Shown piece after piece: positions 38,313 to 48,489 of a DNA stretch of 64,000 nt. The number at the start of each line of letters is the position of its first letter. Within the stretch, counting starts at the first letter, position 1. Both the position numbers and the translations under genes were made by a program. The notes beneath the pieces were generated by a model. It searched no databases and was not told the origin of the DNA. It worked only from the letters and a program-made list of their open reading frames with translations. This DNA comes from Synechococcus sp. KORDI-49 (GTDB taxonomy: Bacteria; Cyanobacteriota; Cyanobacteriia; PCC-6307; Cyanobiaceae), in the NCBI RefSeq assembly GCF_000737575.1, contig NZ_CP006270.1, forward strand, positions 1,863,163 through 1,927,162, written 5' to 3'.

Positions 38313-39592
38313 GCTTCGCTCGGTTGGGCGGCCAGGGTGGCCAGGCAGAACCATCCGATCAGCTGCACCTCAGGACGGAAGAAGATCGTGTCGGTGATTC
38401 CCTGGGTGAGCAGTCCGGTGATGGCGGCCAGGCTGGCCAGAGCGGCACCGGCAGCCGGTTGCGGCAGGGTCAGACCTCGGAGCCCGCGTTGCAGTGCGCT
38501 CCAGAGCAGTCCGAGTCCGGCGATCAATCCCGGCAGGCCCATCTCCACCAGCAGCTCAAGCGGCACCGAATAGGCGCTCAGGGCGTTGAATTTCGGCTGC
38601 TGATACAGCGGGTAGACGCTGTTGAAGGCTGCATTCCCCGGACCGATTCCCAGCCAGGGTCGATCCTGGATCATGTCGATCGCCGCCAGCCAGACGTTGA
38701 TCCGGAAGTTGTTGGAGCTGTCTCCGCGACCGGCCAGAAGGCTGGCGACCCTGGTTCGGATCGGCTCGAGCTTGGTGGCGGCCACGGTCAGCAGGGCTGC
38801 AGCCAGCAACAGCACGGCGAGGGGGAGGAGGCGGCGCCAGATGGGTGGCCAGTGGCGTGTGGTGCGAAGGATCAGCAGAAGCATCAACGTCGCCAGCCCG
38901 GCGAGCATGCCGATCCAACCGCCCCGGCTGTAGGTCCAGACGGTCGCGGCCACCCCGAGAATCAGCGTTGTGCCGGCGAACAGTCGGCTGCCGATTCCCT
39001 TCCAGCGCAACAGGGCGACAGCTGCCAGGGGCAGCAGGGGCAGCAGATACCCCGCCAGCAGGTTCGGATTGCCGAGTGGGCCGTAGATCCGGATGGTTCC
39101 AGTGCTGATCGAGTTCGGATCCGCCCAGCGGGCCAGTTCCTCGGTGGAGGCATACAGCTGCCTCAAGGCCAAGACACTGCTCAGCAATCCACCACTGAGC
39201 AGTCCCGCCAGCAGGCGATCCCACCAGGAGGGATTGCATGCAAGCAGTTTGCGGATCAGGGCATAGACGCTCAGGTAGCTGAGCAGTTTCAGCAATCCCT
39301 TCGCCGCGGCCATGGGGACGGGTGAGAACCCCGTGGTCAGAACGGCGATCCCGAGAATCAGCAGCAGCCAGCCACTGATGGCTCCGATCTCCTCCGGCGG
39401 GCTGCAGAGAGACCACAACAGCCAGAGCAGCGCCACGGCAGCGATCACCATGGACAGGCCCCCTCGCGTGAACAGGGGCAGGCCCGTGAGCAGCAGCACC
39501 AGCACACCGCCGCTCAGCCATTCCAGCCGCAGCAGAACGAGGTCTGCCGGACGGAGCAGACCCTGCCAGCGCAGCAACAGCGGTTCAGCCAT
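38309..39592 (-). CDS. ictB: IctB / O-antigen ligase-like membrane protein
   Basis: 427 residues, about 10-12 membrane segments. The Wzy_C ligase motifs are visible: TYSRGGWIGMLAG, NFRINVWLAAIDMIQDRPWLGIGPGN, and AYSVPLELLVEMGLPGL. Its cyanobacterial relatives are named IctB, originally proposed in inorganic-carbon accumulation but structurally O-antigen ligases. Given the surrounding envelope genes (glmM, amino-sugar kinase), a glycan-ligase role is at least as likely. It lies in a run trmB-ictB-kinase, 3 nt after trmB. Confidence 0.85.
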   Translation of the reverse strand: MAEPLLLRWQGLLRPADLVLLRLEWLSGGVLVLLLTGLPLFTRGGLSMVIAAVALLWLLWSLCSPPEEIGAISGWLLLILGIAVLTTGFSPVPMAAAKGLLKLLSYLSVYALIRKLLACNPSWWDRLLAGLLSGGLLSSVLALRQLYASTEELARWADPNSISTGTIRIYGPLGNPNLLAGYLLPLLPLAAVALLRWKGIGSRLFAGTTLILGVAATVWTYSRGGWIGMLAGLATLMLLLILRTTRHWPPIWRRLLPLAVLLLAAALLTVAATKLEPIRTRVASLLAGRGDSSNNFRINVWLAAIDMIQDRPWLGIGPGNAAFNSVYPLYQQPKFNALSAYSVPLELLVEMGLPGLIAGLGLLWSALQRGLRGLTLPQPAAGAALASLAAITGLLTQGITDTIFFRPEVQLIGWFCLATLAAQPSEA

Positions 39593-39595
39593 CGT

Positions 39596-40306
39596 TCAGG
39601 GGGCCATGCCGGCGTCTTCCGCGGGATTATCAATCTCCTGCCAGCGGCTTTCCAGCACATCGCGATCGGGTAAGGGGTCTTTGTTGCGTCGGTACAGCAC
39701 CCGATACACCGGCATCGCCTGCGCGAGCACGTAGCGCTCCCGTTCCGTAGGCACCGGCAATGGGTTGTCCTTTCGCCAGGGGCGCTGGTCCTGCTCCGGA
39801 CGCTCAAAACAGCCGCAGAGTTCTGTCAGGGCCACCATCGGTTCGATCACGGCCAGCACGTCGCTCTGCAGGAACAGCTCTCGGCCGGGTTGCAGGGCTG
39901 CCGCCATGGCGAGCAGCAAGGCGGGCTGCAGGACACGACGCTTGCGGTGGCGTCGCTTGAACCAGGGATCGGGAAACTGGATGGATACCCGTTGGAGGCG
40001 ATCGTCCGGCAGCGCCGCCATCCACGCCTCGAGGCTGATGTTGGCATTGCAGAACAGCACGCGCACGTTGCCGTGCTCGCTGGCCATCGCGTCGCGATCG
40101 GCAGAGACCACAAGGGGGCGGCGGATCTCCACACCCAGATGATTCCAGTCGGGCTTCAGCTCCGCTAACCCCAGCAGGCAGCGACCCCGCGCGCAGCCGA
40201 TGTCGAGATGGATCGGCAGGTCCGGATTGCGGAACAGCTCCTGCGGCGGAGGCAGCTGCAGCGGCAGCTGGAAAAAGCGGCTGAGGGGATTGACGTGCTG
40301 GCGCAA
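39596..40306 (-). CDS. trmB: tRNA (guanine-N7)-methyltransferase
   Basis: Methylates G46 of tRNA with S-adenosylmethionine. 236 residues. [18 protein letters not shown] (residues 32-49) is the SAM loop; [20 protein letters not shown] is the diagnostic TrmB motif with catalytic Asp; [10 protein letters not shown] contacts substrate. It is 12 nt after the FIST gene and 3 nt before ictB. Confidence 0.95.
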   Translation of the reverse strand: MRQHVNPLSRFFQLPLQLPPPQELFRNPDLPIHLDIGCARGRCLLGLAELKPDWNHLGVEIRRPLVVSADRDAMASEHGNVRVLFCNANISLEAWMAALPDDRLQRVSIQFPDPWFKRRHRKRRVLQPALLLAMAAALQPGRELFLQSDVLAVIEPMVALTELCGCFERPEQDQRPWRKDNPLPVPTERERYVLAQAMPVYRVLYRRNKDPLPDRDVLESRWQEIDNPAEDAGMAP

Positions 40307-40318
40307 CGGTTCAGAGGG

Positions 40319-41596
40319 TCAGTCGTCAGTCGGGGAGGGGATCTGTCGCAGCAGTCCCCAGCAGGCGGTGTAGCCATGCAGATGCGTGGCTCCGGCCACA
40401 GGGCCGATCTCTCCATTGCAGAAGGCACCTGCCACAGGCAGCCCGGGCATCACCGTTCTGGCCAGAGACACATCTCCATCGGCTTCCCCGAACAACCCCT
40501 TGCCTCGACCCAGGCAGGCCATCAACAGACCGAAGTGGGCCTGAGTCCCCTCGCGATCCTGGCCGGCGGCCTCGCGCAGCAGCATCAGCGCATCCTGTCT
40601 CGAGGCCTCCGCTTCCCGCAGCTGAAACTGCACGTTTTGCCCCGGTCTCACCTTGTCGGCCACAGCCACGGCTCCGTTGCTGGGATCGACACCGATCAGG
40701 TTGCGCACCAGGAAGGCACCTCCGTCCCGGCGCGTGCCATCGGCCATCAGCTGCAGATCACGCCTCTCGATACCCAGAAACAGCGAGTGACGGACGAGAT
40801 CGCGCTCCTGATCGGTGAGATCCGCCAGAACCTCCTGAAGACAGGCCACCGGACTTCCCCGCCGCTCACCGTGACTGAGTTCAAGCAGCACGTTGCGCTG
40901 AACCTGTTCGATCGCGAACACGGGCCCGATCGGTCGGCATCCCTGGGCCACCACGGTGTCCAGCATCCAGTCGCCACCGATCGAACAGACCACAGCTCCC
41001 GTCAACACCTGATCGTTGAGAAACAGTGATCCGTGAGGAGCGTTGTGGGGGCAGGCGATGCCGCCGATCTTGCCGGCGGCGGGGTAGGCGTAATCCAGTC
41101 CGCTGATCAGGTCGTTGATGTTTGTGCTGGTGGGATCGATCAGCACGATCTGGCTGCGGCAGCGCGTTGGCTCGATTCCGGTCCATTCCTGCCACGACTG
41201 GGCGGAACCATCCAGATCAGGGAGATTGTCGGTCGTCAGTGCAGAGGCCTGCAGCTCGACTCCTGGCAGGCCGAGCAGCGTCACGCTCAGAGCGGCGGTC
41301 TGTTCCAGTTCCGACGCGGTTCCGCCCGCGGTCGTTCCGATCACACCCCCACCGGCGCATCCAATCCAGAGACGCGCCTTCAGACGGCTGCGCAGCATCG
41401 GGAGAAGTCGCGGCAGGTCGCTGGCGTAGCCGACCGACGCGAAGACAAGTGCCAGATCCGCATCACCCCGACGGCCGAGCTGGTCAGTGACGTCCTGAAC
41501 GGCCTCATCGAGCGAAGCTCTGTTGGACAGAGCTGTTCGGCAGGTGGGCTTGGCGGAGGCAGCCCGGAACCAGTCGAGGGGTGAGAACGTCGCCAT
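40319..41596 (-). CDS. FIST domain protein (FIST-N plus FIST-C)
   Basis: 425 residues, soluble. The FIST-N domain spans about residues 25-240 (ALVFASVGYASDLPRLLPML, WIGCAGGGVIGTTAGG) and FIST-C about 245-415 (EADGDVSLARTVMPGLPVAGAF with the conserved GPVAGATHLHGYT end). FIST proteins are thought to sense small ligands such as amino acids, usually in signalling proteins; here it stands alone. ATG at 41596 is chosen over 41635, which would run into the divergent gene's leader. It leads a four-gene run with trmB, ictB and the kinase. Confidence 0.85.
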   Translation of the reverse strand: MATFSPLDWFRAASAKPTCRTALSNRASLDEAVQDVTDQLGRRGDADLALVFASVGYASDLPRLLPMLRSRLKARLWIGCAGGGVIGTTAGGTASELEQTAALSVTLLGLPGVELQASALTTDNLPDLDGSAQSWQEWTGIEPTRCRSQIVLIDPTSTNINDLISGLDYAYPAAGKIGGIACPHNAPHGSLFLNDQVLTGAVVCSIGGDWMLDTVVAQGCRPIGPVFAIEQVQRNVLLELSHGERRGSPVACLQEVLADLTDQERDLVRHSLFLGIERRDLQLMADGTRRDGGAFLVRNLIGVDPSNGAVAVADKVRPGQNVQFQLREAEASRQDALMLLREAAGQDREGTQAHFGLLMACLGRGKGLFGEADGDVSLARTVMPGLPVAGAFCNGEIGPVAGATHLHGYTACWGLLRQIPSPTDD

Positions 41597-41640
41597 GGAC
41601 CGGACCCTATCAACCCTGATGGTCGGTAGGGCCATCGATA

Positions 41641-42276
41641 ATGACGCGACTTCGACTCCGCGCAGTGAACGAGCTGTCCTATCGAACGCTGGTGTGGCTC
41701 ACCTACCGCCTTGCGGCCACGTTCGCGCTCGGGTTGCCTCTGGTGCTGCTGGTCTGGTCCGCTCTGCGGCGCGAAGCATCCCTTGTGCGGTTGCTGACTC
41801 TGTACTGGAAAGTGGCCAGCCTGATGGGGATCAGCATGCTGCTGCTGACGGATCAGCGGCCCCTGGGATACCTCACGGCTGTGATCGCTCCCCTGCTGAT
41901 GGCCGTCTCCGTCTGGTTCTGGGTGGATCTCAACGAAGAACTGGAGGATCTTCCCCTCTGGCGTCCTCTGCCTCTGACGGTGCGACTCTGGCGCTGGGCC
42001 CTGAGTGGATTTGCCATCGTGAGTGTCGCGATGACCACGACCGCACTGGGGTGCATGCAGCAGGGCGGAAGCGCTGATTGTCTGGCCTGGCAAGAGGCTC
42101 CAAAGGGGGTTCACAGCGTGGTGGAGACCGTGTTCGACTTCGTGTTCGGGGGGCAGTGGACCGAGGCGGTGGCTGCCTTCATCGGGTACGTGGCGCTGGT
42201 GGCGTACCTGGCCGGTCTGCTGCAGTGGCTGCTGGTCCGTCTGCCCCGCCAGGGGCGGGTGGCGGGGGGCTTCTGA
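41641..42276 (+). CDS. DUF3177 family membrane protein
   Basis: 211 residues with five or six predicted helices (about 18-42, 55-75, 80-95, 115-140, 175-200). It fits the cyanobacterial DUF3177 family as I recall it. No catalytic motif or function known. It diverges from the FIST gene (44 nt) and is followed after 3 nt by the 97-aa gene, so the two likely form an operon. Confidence 0.75.
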   Translation: MTRLRLRAVNELSYRTLVWLTYRLAATFALGLPLVLLVWSALRREASLVRLLTLYWKVASLMGISMLLLTDQRPLGYLTAVIAPLLMAVSVWFWVDLNEELEDLPLWRPLPLTVRLWRWALSGFAIVSVAMTTTALGCMQQGGSADCLAWQEAPKGVHSVVETVFDFVFGGQWTEAVAAFIGYVALVAYLAGLLQWLLVRLPRQGRVAGGF

Positions 42277-42279
42277 GCG

Positions 42280-42573
42280 ATGACGGTTGAGATGCTGGTT
42301 CGTGCGATCGAGGAGCGCAGCCGAAACCACCCCGACCGTGTCGTGCGTCTGCTGGGATCGGTGGGGGACGAGCCCCTTGAACTGCTGATCTTTCGCGGCT
42401 TCAGCAGCAGCACTACCCACCCCACGGCCTTTGACCCCGACACCTCCGTGTTGCCGGAAGGAACACGGCTTGATCGGGCGGACCTGCTGCAAGGACCCCT
42501 GAATCCCTCCAGCGAGACGCTGCTCGTCGGAGGGATATCTCCGGAGGATCTGCTGGCTCAGGCCAGCTGGTGA
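42280..42573 (+). CDS. Conserved small protein of cyanobacterial/plastid type, unknown function
   Basis: 97 residues, soluble. The phrase [20 protein letters not shown] and then [20 protein letters not shown] recalls a small family shared with plant plastids (possibly DUF7734); I am not certain. Three nt after the DUF3177 gene. Its last 16 nt overlap ileS. Confidence 0.68.
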   Translation: MTVEMLVRAIEERSRNHPDRVVRLLGSVGDEPLELLIFRGFSSSTTHPTAFDPDTSVLPEGTRLDRADLLQGPLNPSSETLLVGGISPEDLLAQASW

Positions 42574-45479
42574 GTCCGCCGCTCCAGAACCTCCACGCAG
42601 CGGCCGCAGAGGTGGGGATGCTCGGGATGCCTTCCGACATCCCCTTCGTAGTGCCAGCAGCGTTCACACTTGGTGCCGCGCGCCCGTGACACCTCGATCA
42701 GGGCGATCGGGTCGTCCTGACTGGCCAGCAGCTCGGCCCAGGGTTCACCCCCCAGCTGCAGCTGGGAGACCAGCAGCCAGTCGCGCAGACCATCCACGTG
42801 CACATCTCCCTGCCTGTCGAGCCAGCTGAGAGCCGACTGGAGTCCGGGGCTTCGGGCTTCGATGCGCACGGCTGCTTCCAGGGAAGCGCCCAGTTCCTGC
42901 CGGCTGCGGCAGTCTTCCAGCACCCTGTTCACTGCGGTTCTCAGCTCCCTCAACTGCTGGACCGGCTCCACCACGCTCAGGTCGCGCCACTCCTGCGGAA
43001 CGTCCGGCCAGCCCCGGAGAAACACCGAGTTCTCCTCCACCGGATACGGCAGGTTCTGCCAGATGTCTTCCGCCATGTGGCAGAGCACCGGGGCGATCAG
43101 ACCGGCCAGTCGTTCGATGATCAACGCCATCACGGTCTGACAGCTGCGCCGGCGCCGGTCGGCCGGGGCGCTGACATACAGCCTGTCCTTGGCGATGTCG
43201 AGGTAGAAGTTCGAGAGGTCGGTGACGCAGAAGTTCTGCAGCAGCTGGAAGAACCGGAAGAATTCGAAGCTCTCGAAGGCTGCGGTGATCTCATCCATCA
43301 CCTCGGCGCTGCGCTGCAGCATCCAGCGATCGAGCAGGGGCAGGTCTGCCACGGGGATGGCGTCGCTTGCCGGATCGAAATCGTGCAGGTTGCCCAGCAG
43401 ATAACGGCTGGTGTTGCGCACCTTGCGGTAGACGTCGGCCAGCTGCCGCAGGATGCCGGCTCCGATGGGCACATCGGCGGAGTAGTCGACTGAGCTCACC
43501 CACAGCCGCAGCACATCGGCGCCGTAGGCAGGCTCCTGTTTCTGGTTCTTGCCGCCCTCGATGATCACCATCGGGTCGACCACATTGCCGAGCGATTTGC
43601 TCATCTTTCGCCCCTTTTCATCCAGAGCGAAGCCATGGGTGAGCACCCGCTTGTAAGGGGCATGACCGTTGACGGCCACGGAGGTGAGCAGGGAGCTCTG
43701 GAACCAGCCGCGGTGCTGGTCGGTGCCTTCGAGATAGAGGTCGGCGGGATAGCTGAGGTTGTCTCTCTGGCTGGAGACGGCGGCCCAGCTCGAGCCGGAA
43801 TCGAACCAGACATCCATGGTGTCGGTGCCTTTGCGCCACTGGTCGGCCTGGTCGGCATAGGCCGGAGGCAGCAGATCGGCTTCGTCTTTTTCCCACCAGA
43901 CGTCGGCGCCGTGCTCGCCGATCAGGCTCTCGATGTGAGAGAGGGTGTCGGCGTTGAGCAGCACCTCTCCGCTGCTGCGGTGGTAGAAGACCGGGATCGG
44001 CACGCCCCAGGTGCGCTGGCGCGAGATGCACCAGTCGCCCCGTTCCTTCACCATCGCCTCGATGCGGTTGCGTCCCGATGCGGGGGTCCACTGCACGTCA
44101 TCGATGGCGTCCAGAGCCTGCTGGCGGAAGCCGTCCACTGAGGCGAACCACTGCTCCGTGGCCCGGAAGATCGTTGGTTTCTTGGTGCGCCAGTCGTAGG
44201 GATAGCGGTGGCCGTAGGCCTCCTGCTTCAGCAGCGCTCCAGCGGCATCCAGGGCTTCGATGATCGCCGGGTTGGCGTCCCTGAGAACGTTCAGCCCAGC
44301 AAAGGGGCCCGCCTCTGCGGTGAGGGTGCCGCCTTCATCCACCGGACAGAGCACGGGGAGACCGTTCTTCTGGCCGGTGTGGAAGTCGTCGACGCCATGG
44401 CCTGGAGCCGTGTGCACCAGACCCGTTCCGGATTCCGTGGTGATGTACTCACCCCCGATCACCACCGGACTGGTGCGGTCCAGCAAGGGATGGCGATACA
44501 TCAGTCCTGCCAGCAGGGCTCCCTTCACCGTCAGCTTGCGGCTGAGGGGCAGTCCCAGGGTGGCCGTGAGTGGTTCGATCAGATCCGAAGCCACCAGCAG
44601 CATCCGGCCGGTGCCGTCGTCGGCGAGGGCGTAATCGAGCCGTTCGTTCACCGAGACCGCCAGGTTGGCCGGCAGGGTCCAGGGGGTGGTGGTCCAGATC
44701 GCGACCTGAAGGGCGTTCCCGAGGCTGGTGTCGTCGTCGGGCAGGCTGATGCCCTCGGCGTTGATGGCCTCCCGCAGAGCAGTCGGCAGTTGCACGGCCG
44801 GGAAAGCGACGAAGACGCTGGGGCTGGTGTGACCGTCGGGATACTCCAGCTCGGCTTCGGCCAGGGCCGTGCGTGAACTTGGACTCCAGTGCACCGGCTT
44901 GAGCCCTCGGTAGATGTGGCCCTTGAGAACCATCTCGCCGAACACCCGGATCTGGGCGGCCTCGTACTCCTTCTGCAGCGTCAGGTAGGGATGATCCCAG
45001 TCGGCCCAGATTCCCCAGCGCTGGAACCCCTTCATCTGGCCTTCGACCTGCTTGCGGGCATAGGCCGCGGCTTTCTTGCGCAACTTGATCGGTGTCAGGG
45101 CCTGGCGCTGCTCTTGATCCATCGACTGCAGAACCTTCAGCTCGATCGGCAGACCGTGGCAGTCCCAGCCCGGCACGAAGCGAACCCGGCGTCCGCGCAG
45201 AACCTGATACTTGTTGATGACGTCCTTGAGCACCTTGTTCAAGGCATGGCCCATGTGCAGGGCGCCATTGGCGTAAGGAGGTCCGTCGTGCAGGGTGAAC
45301 ACCGCACCGCTGTTCTCCAGACCGAGGCTCAGATCAATTCCCTGTTCGGCCCAGAACCCCTGCAGCTCCGGTTCTCGCTGAATGGCATTGGCACGCATGC
45401 CGAACCCGGTCTGCAGCAGGTTGAGCGTGTCCTTGTAGGAGGGACGTCCCTCGGCGGCGTCGCGCGACTCCTTGCTCAC
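42558..45479 (-). CDS. ileS: Isoleucyl-tRNA synthetase
   Basis: Charges tRNA-Ile. 973 residues, class I. The HIGH signature appears as HMGHALNKV (about residue 79), KMSKS as KMSKSLGN (about 619). The connective editing domain contains [12 protein letters not shown] and [15 protein letters not shown]. The C-terminal zinc site is CERCWHY...CGRCVEVL. The N-terminus ([20 protein letters not shown]) is typical of bacterial IleS. The Ycf66-like gene ends 27 nt upstream. Confidence 0.98.
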   Translation of the reverse strand: MSKESRDAAEGRPSYKDTLNLLQTGFGMRANAIQREPELQGFWAEQGIDLSLGLENSGAVFTLHDGPPYANGALHMGHALNKVLKDVINKYQVLRGRRVRFVPGWDCHGLPIELKVLQSMDQEQRQALTPIKLRKKAAAYARKQVEGQMKGFQRWGIWADWDHPYLTLQKEYEAAQIRVFGEMVLKGHIYRGLKPVHWSPSSRTALAEAELEYPDGHTSPSVFVAFPAVQLPTALREAINAEGISLPDDDTSLGNALQVAIWTTTPWTLPANLAVSVNERLDYALADDGTGRMLLVASDLIEPLTATLGLPLSRKLTVKGALLAGLMYRHPLLDRTSPVVIGGEYITTESGTGLVHTAPGHGVDDFHTGQKNGLPVLCPVDEGGTLTAEAGPFAGLNVLRDANPAIIEALDAAGALLKQEAYGHRYPYDWRTKKPTIFRATEQWFASVDGFRQQALDAIDDVQWTPASGRNRIEAMVKERGDWCISRQRTWGVPIPVFYHRSSGEVLLNADTLSHIESLIGEHGADVWWEKDEADLLPPAYADQADQWRKGTDTMDVWFDSGSSWAAVSSQRDNLSYPADLYLEGTDQHRGWFQSSLLTSVAVNGHAPYKRVLTHGFALDEKGRKMSKSLGNVVDPMVIIEGGKNQKQEPAYGADVLRLWVSSVDYSADVPIGAGILRQLADVYRKVRNTSRYLLGNLHDFDPASDAIPVADLPLLDRWMLQRSAEVMDEITAAFESFEFFRFFQLLQNFCVTDLSNFYLDIAKDRLYVSAPADRRRRSCQTVMALIIERLAGLIAPVLCHMAEDIWQNLPYPVEENSVFLRGWPDVPQEWRDLSVVEPVQQLRELRTAVNRVLEDCRSRQELGASLEAAVRIEARSPGLQSALSWLDRQGDVHVDGLRDWLLVSQLQLGGEPWAELLASQDDPIALIEVSRARGTKCERCWHYEGDVGRHPEHPHLCGRCVEVLERRTHQLA

Positions 45480-45506
45480 GGGAATTTCCAGCTCCAGTGG
45501 GGATTA

Positions 45507-45989
45507 TCAGCCCTCGGCATCGTCGGGTGCTGAGCTGGGCTCGGTATCCGGCTCAGGGGTCGCCGGGTCGCCATCGGCACGGATCCATCGCTTCCCGGAC
45601 ACGCCGGACTTGCCGCTGGGTTTCAGTTGCCTGGCCAGGCCTCCCAGCCCTTCGCCGAGGCTGCCGAAGGCGGCGCCCAGTTGTTGCAGTCCTGCCAGCC
45701 AGTGGTCCGGGGAACTCAGGCGCTCCTGCTCTTCAGCACTCAGGGCCCGCCAGCGGCTTTGCCCCACTTCCGCACTGAGGCGGCTGACCAGGAGGCCACC
45801 GCAGAGCACCGCCAGCATCGGGGCGCCGCGCAACCGGTCGCTGCTGGTCACCAGCACCAGACCCAGCAGCAGGATCACAGCCCCCCACACCCCATCCCGG
45901 GGTCGGCTCAGTTCCACCGCCAGGAGTGGCAGCAGCAGCAGGGCAAGACCGAACAGCAGACAGACATCGCCACTGAGGGTCGCAAGCAT
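45507..45989 (-). CDS. Ycf66-like membrane protein
   Basis: 160 residues with two or three N-terminal helices (about 8-26, 33-48, 57-72) separated by LSRPRDGVWGAV, then a soluble helical part (GQSRWRALSAEEQERL) and a charged, Pro/Asp-rich C-terminus. The helix pair with the RPRDG turn resembles the cyanobacterial/plastid Ycf66 family; that assignment is tentative. It sits 27 nt upstream of ileS on the same strand. Confidence 0.65.
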   Translation of the reverse strand: MLATLSGDVCLLFGLALLLLPLLAVELSRPRDGVWGAVILLLGLVLVTSSDRLRGAPMLAVLCGGLLVSRLSAEVGQSRWRALSAEEQERLSSPDHWLAGLQQLGAAFGSLGEGLGGLARQLKPSGKSGVSGKRWIRADGDPATPEPDTEPSSAPDDAEG

Positions 45990-46043
45990 CGGTCACGCCA
46001 GGTCGATGCCTTCATTGTGGATCGCTCTCTAGAGTCGGGTCAG

Positions 46044-46125
46044 GCCCACCTGGCGGAATTGGTAGACGCGCTGGTTTTAGGTACCAGTGGCCCAGGTCGT
46101 GGGGGTTCAAGTCCCCCGGTGGGCA
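46044..46125 (+). tRNA. tRNA-Leu (anticodon TAG)
   Basis: 82 nt, class II with a variable arm. Acceptor GCCCACC/GGTGGGC, anticodon stem CTGGT/ACCAG around loop TTTAGGT (anticodon TAG, reads CUN), variable arm between the anticodon and T stems, T arm GGGGG-TTCAAGT-CCCCC, discriminator A. CCA is not encoded. No terminator is visible before crtR, 54 nt downstream. Confidence 0.95.
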
Positions 46126-46179
46126 TTCCTTTCCCTACCTTGGTTGCGGACCGTTTCAGCTTTGGTGCCAGATCTCCGG

Positions 46180-47211
46180 ATGAACCAGAGCCCGGCTCAT
46201 CGACAGCAGTTCCGTCAGGTCCGGTCGGGGTATCGATCGGTTCCGCGGGAGTTCGTTGATCCCCCATCCGTGTGGAATCCCACCGTGGCGTTGTTTCTGG
46301 GTGGTTATCTCCTGGCGATGTTCACCATCTGGGGATGGTTCGTCGGCGGACTGCCTCTGCCCGTTCTCCTCTGCACAGGGTTTCTCGCCCTGCACCTCGA
46401 AGGGACGGTGATTCATGACGCCTGCCACAACGCAGCGCATCCCAACCGGTGGGTCAATCAGGCGATGGGCCACGGTTCGGCCCTTCTGCTCGGGTTCAGC
46501 TTCCCGGTGTTCACCAGGGTCCACCTGGAACACCATTCCCACGTCAATGATCCCAAGAACGATCCGGATCACATCGTGAGCACCTTCGGCCCCCTCTGGC
46601 TGATTGCTCCAAGATTTTTCTATCACGAGTGGTTTTTCTTTCAGCGTCGTCTCTGGAAACGCTGGGAACTGCTGCAGTGGGGATTCGAGCGCAGCGTCTT
46701 CGCTGTGATCGTGATCGCTGCCGCACGATTTGATTTCCTTCCGTTCATCTTCAACTGCTGGTTCGCACCGGCTCTCATGGTCGGAGTCACCCTCGGACTC
46801 TTCTTTGACTACCTTCCACACCGGCCATTCACCTCCCGCAACCGATGGACCAACGCCCGGATCTATCCAGGGCGCGTGATGAACTGGCTGATCATGGGCC
46901 AGAACTATCACCTCGTTCATCACCTCTGGCCTTCGATTCCCTGGTTTGAATACAAGCCCGCCTACGAGGCCACCAAACCGCTTCTGGATTCCAAAGGGTC
47001 ACCGCAGCGTCTCGGTATCTTCGAAACCCGCCGCGATGGCTACAACTTTCTCTACGACATTCTTGTCGGCGTCCGCAGTCACAAGTCTCGCCGCGGAAAA
47101 ATGCGACGGGTTGCCAGATTCATGCCGACAGGTGCGATTCAGAGACGATGGTTGGAATTCGTCGACTCCATAGCGATCAAGACGGAGCCGAGACGTCCGC
47201 TCGGTCACTGA
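46180..47211 (+). CDS. crtR: Beta-carotene hydroxylase CrtR
   Basis: Membrane di-iron enzyme that hydroxylates beta-carotene ionone rings to zeaxanthin. 343 residues. The three histidine boxes are HDACHNAAH, HLEHHSH and NYHLVHH, with WPSIPWFEYKPAYEATKPLL and GSPQRLGIF characteristic of CrtR. ATG at 46180 is chosen because longer frames run back into tRNA-Leu. Its TGA abuts the gatC stop with no gap. Confidence 0.93.
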   Translation: MNQSPAHRQQFRQVRSGYRSVPREFVDPPSVWNPTVALFLGGYLLAMFTIWGWFVGGLPLPVLLCTGFLALHLEGTVIHDACHNAAHPNRWVNQAMGHGSALLLGFSFPVFTRVHLEHHSHVNDPKNDPDHIVSTFGPLWLIAPRFFYHEWFFFQRRLWKRWELLQWGFERSVFAVIVIAAARFDFLPFIFNCWFAPALMVGVTLGLFFDYLPHRPFTSRNRWTNARIYPGRVMNWLIMGQNYHLVHHLWPSIPWFEYKPAYEATKPLLDSKGSPQRLGIFETRRDGYNFLYDILVGVRSHKSRRGKMRRVARFMPTGAIQRRWLEFVDSIAIKTEPRRPLGH

Positions 47212-47505
47212 TCATTCAGCCAGAATTCTCGGAACCCGGAAGAAATCTCCCTCGCGCTGGGGGGCCTGATTGAGAATCTCATCCCGCACAGGAGTTGGTG
47301 TGACCCTGTCTTCACGCGTCACGTTGGTGACCTCCACCGCACGTGTGGTTTCGGGAACGCCTTCGGTGTCGATGCTCTCGAGCTGACTGACGTACTCGAG
47401 GATTGATTCAAGCTGAGTGGTGTACGTGGCGACTTTCTCGTCAGGAAGGTCGAGGCGCGCCAGCTTGGCCACCTTGCGCACGTCGTCGGCGGAGATCCGG
47501 CTCAT
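47212..47505 (-). CDS. gatC: Asp-tRNA(Asn)/Glu-tRNA(Gln) amidotransferase subunit C
   Basis: Small stabilising subunit of the GatCAB transamidase that makes Gln-tRNA(Gln) and, where needed, Asn-tRNA(Asn). 97 residues. [20 protein letters not shown] at the N-terminus, then [20 protein letters not shown] and a C-terminal [10 protein letters not shown] are canonical. ATG at 47505 overlaps the creatininase stop by 4 nt. Confidence 0.94.
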   Translation of the reverse strand: MSRISADDVRKVAKLARLDLPDEKVATYTTQLESILEYVSQLESIDTEGVPETTRAVEVTNVTREDRVTPTPVRDEILNQAPQREGDFFRVPRILAE

Positions 47506-48290
47506 GCCTCGCTCAGGAAACTGCGCAGATCCTCGCTCAATGCCGAAGCGGCTGTCTCCAGCAGGGCGACCCCATGGTCTGGAGTGGCCAGGAAGGGGTG
47601 GGACCCCATGCGTCCGTCCGGATGCCTGCGGCGGAAATCCTCCGGGCTGTGGATCGGTCCGGCGGGGGCCGGGTCCGGGAGATCGCGCTGCTTGCTCTGC
47701 AGGCTGGGCTCCACAGCGAGCGTGACGGCGATCTCGCTTGGGGTGGCGTGATGTCCCTCCTTGTTGCCGTAGAGCTCGCGGGCCTGTCGCATCACCGGTC
47801 CTGCCATGAACCAGTTGGACAGACGACAGCGCAGTTTCGGAGCCACCGGCAGGTCCCGGCTGGCGGCCGTGCCGTGGGCCTGAGCGAAAGCGGCCTTTGT
47901 GGTGGCGATGTTGCCGCCATGGCCGTTGATCACGAACACCCTTTCGAAGCCGTGCCGCGCCAGCGAGAGCACCAGATCCTGCATCACCGCGAGAAGCGTG
48001 GCCGGTTGGAGACTCATCGTTCCGGCGAAGCCGAGATGGTGCTCAGCCATCCCGAAAGCCTGGGCCGGTGTCACCAGCACTCCCGTGCGGCGGCCCACCT
48101 CCAGGGCGATCGCTTCGGCCGTGAGCGCATCGGTGCCGATCGCACCGGTGGGGCCGTGTTGTTCGGTGGACCCCAGCGGGATGATCACCCCCTTGCAGGT
48201 CTGCAGATAGCTCTCCACCTCGGGCCAGCTGCGCAGGGCAAGACGGATCGATTCGGTGGTCTGGGCGGTGCCGGGCAGGCTTGCAGTCAT
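47502..48290 (-). CDS. Creatininase-family amidohydrolase
   Basis: 262 residues. Metal ligands occur in [10 protein letters not shown] (Glu, His), a following GTDALTA Asp, and NGHGGN. The fold includes creatininase and enzymes of riboflavin and mycofactocin pathways such as the FAPy deformylase (ArfB) type; the substrate here is unknown. Its last 4 nt overlap the gatC start, so the two are probably co-translated. The small protein at 48293 ends 2 nt before its start. Confidence 0.85.
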   Translation of the reverse strand: MTASLPGTAQTTESIRLALRSWPEVESYLQTCKGVIIPLGSTEQHGPTGAIGTDALTAEAIALEVGRRTGVLVTPAQAFGMAEHHLGFAGTMSLQPATLLAVMQDLVLSLARHGFERVFVINGHGGNIATTKAAFAQAHGTAASRDLPVAPKLRCRLSNWFMAGPVMRQARELYGNKEGHHATPSEIAVTLAVEPSLQSKQRDLPDPAPAGPIHSPEDFRRRHPDGRMGSHPFLATPDHGVALLETAASALSEDLRSFLSEA

Positions 48291-48292
48291 GC

Positions 48293-48436
48293 TCAGTGGG
48301 CGGTGCCGTTGCCGTCGTACTGGTCGGTGTTGTAGTAGCCGCCACGGGTTCCGAAGAACAGGGTTGCGAGCGGGAACAGAACCACACTGCCCAACAGCAC
48401 AGTGCCCAGGTTGAAGCCGGAAAGCGCGATGTCCAT
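48293..48436 (-). CDS. 47-aa single-helix thylakoid-type protein, unknown
   Basis: Begins MDIALSGFNLGTVLLGSVVL. One helix (about residues 9-28) is followed by a conserved-looking soluble tail FFGTRGGYYNTDQYDGNGTA. The composition resembles small photosystem accessory proteins, but I cannot name it. ATG at 48436 is chosen; the frame extends upstream to 48496 without a convincing start. It is 2 nt before the creatininase ATG. Confidence 0.7.
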   Translation of the reverse strand: MDIALSGFNLGTVLLGSVVLFPLATLFFGTRGGYYNTDQYDGNGTAH

Positions 48437-48489
48437 GGCGATCGGTGCAATGGCATCAGCTTGGCGGCAACGGCGCTTCGCTGCAGCGT

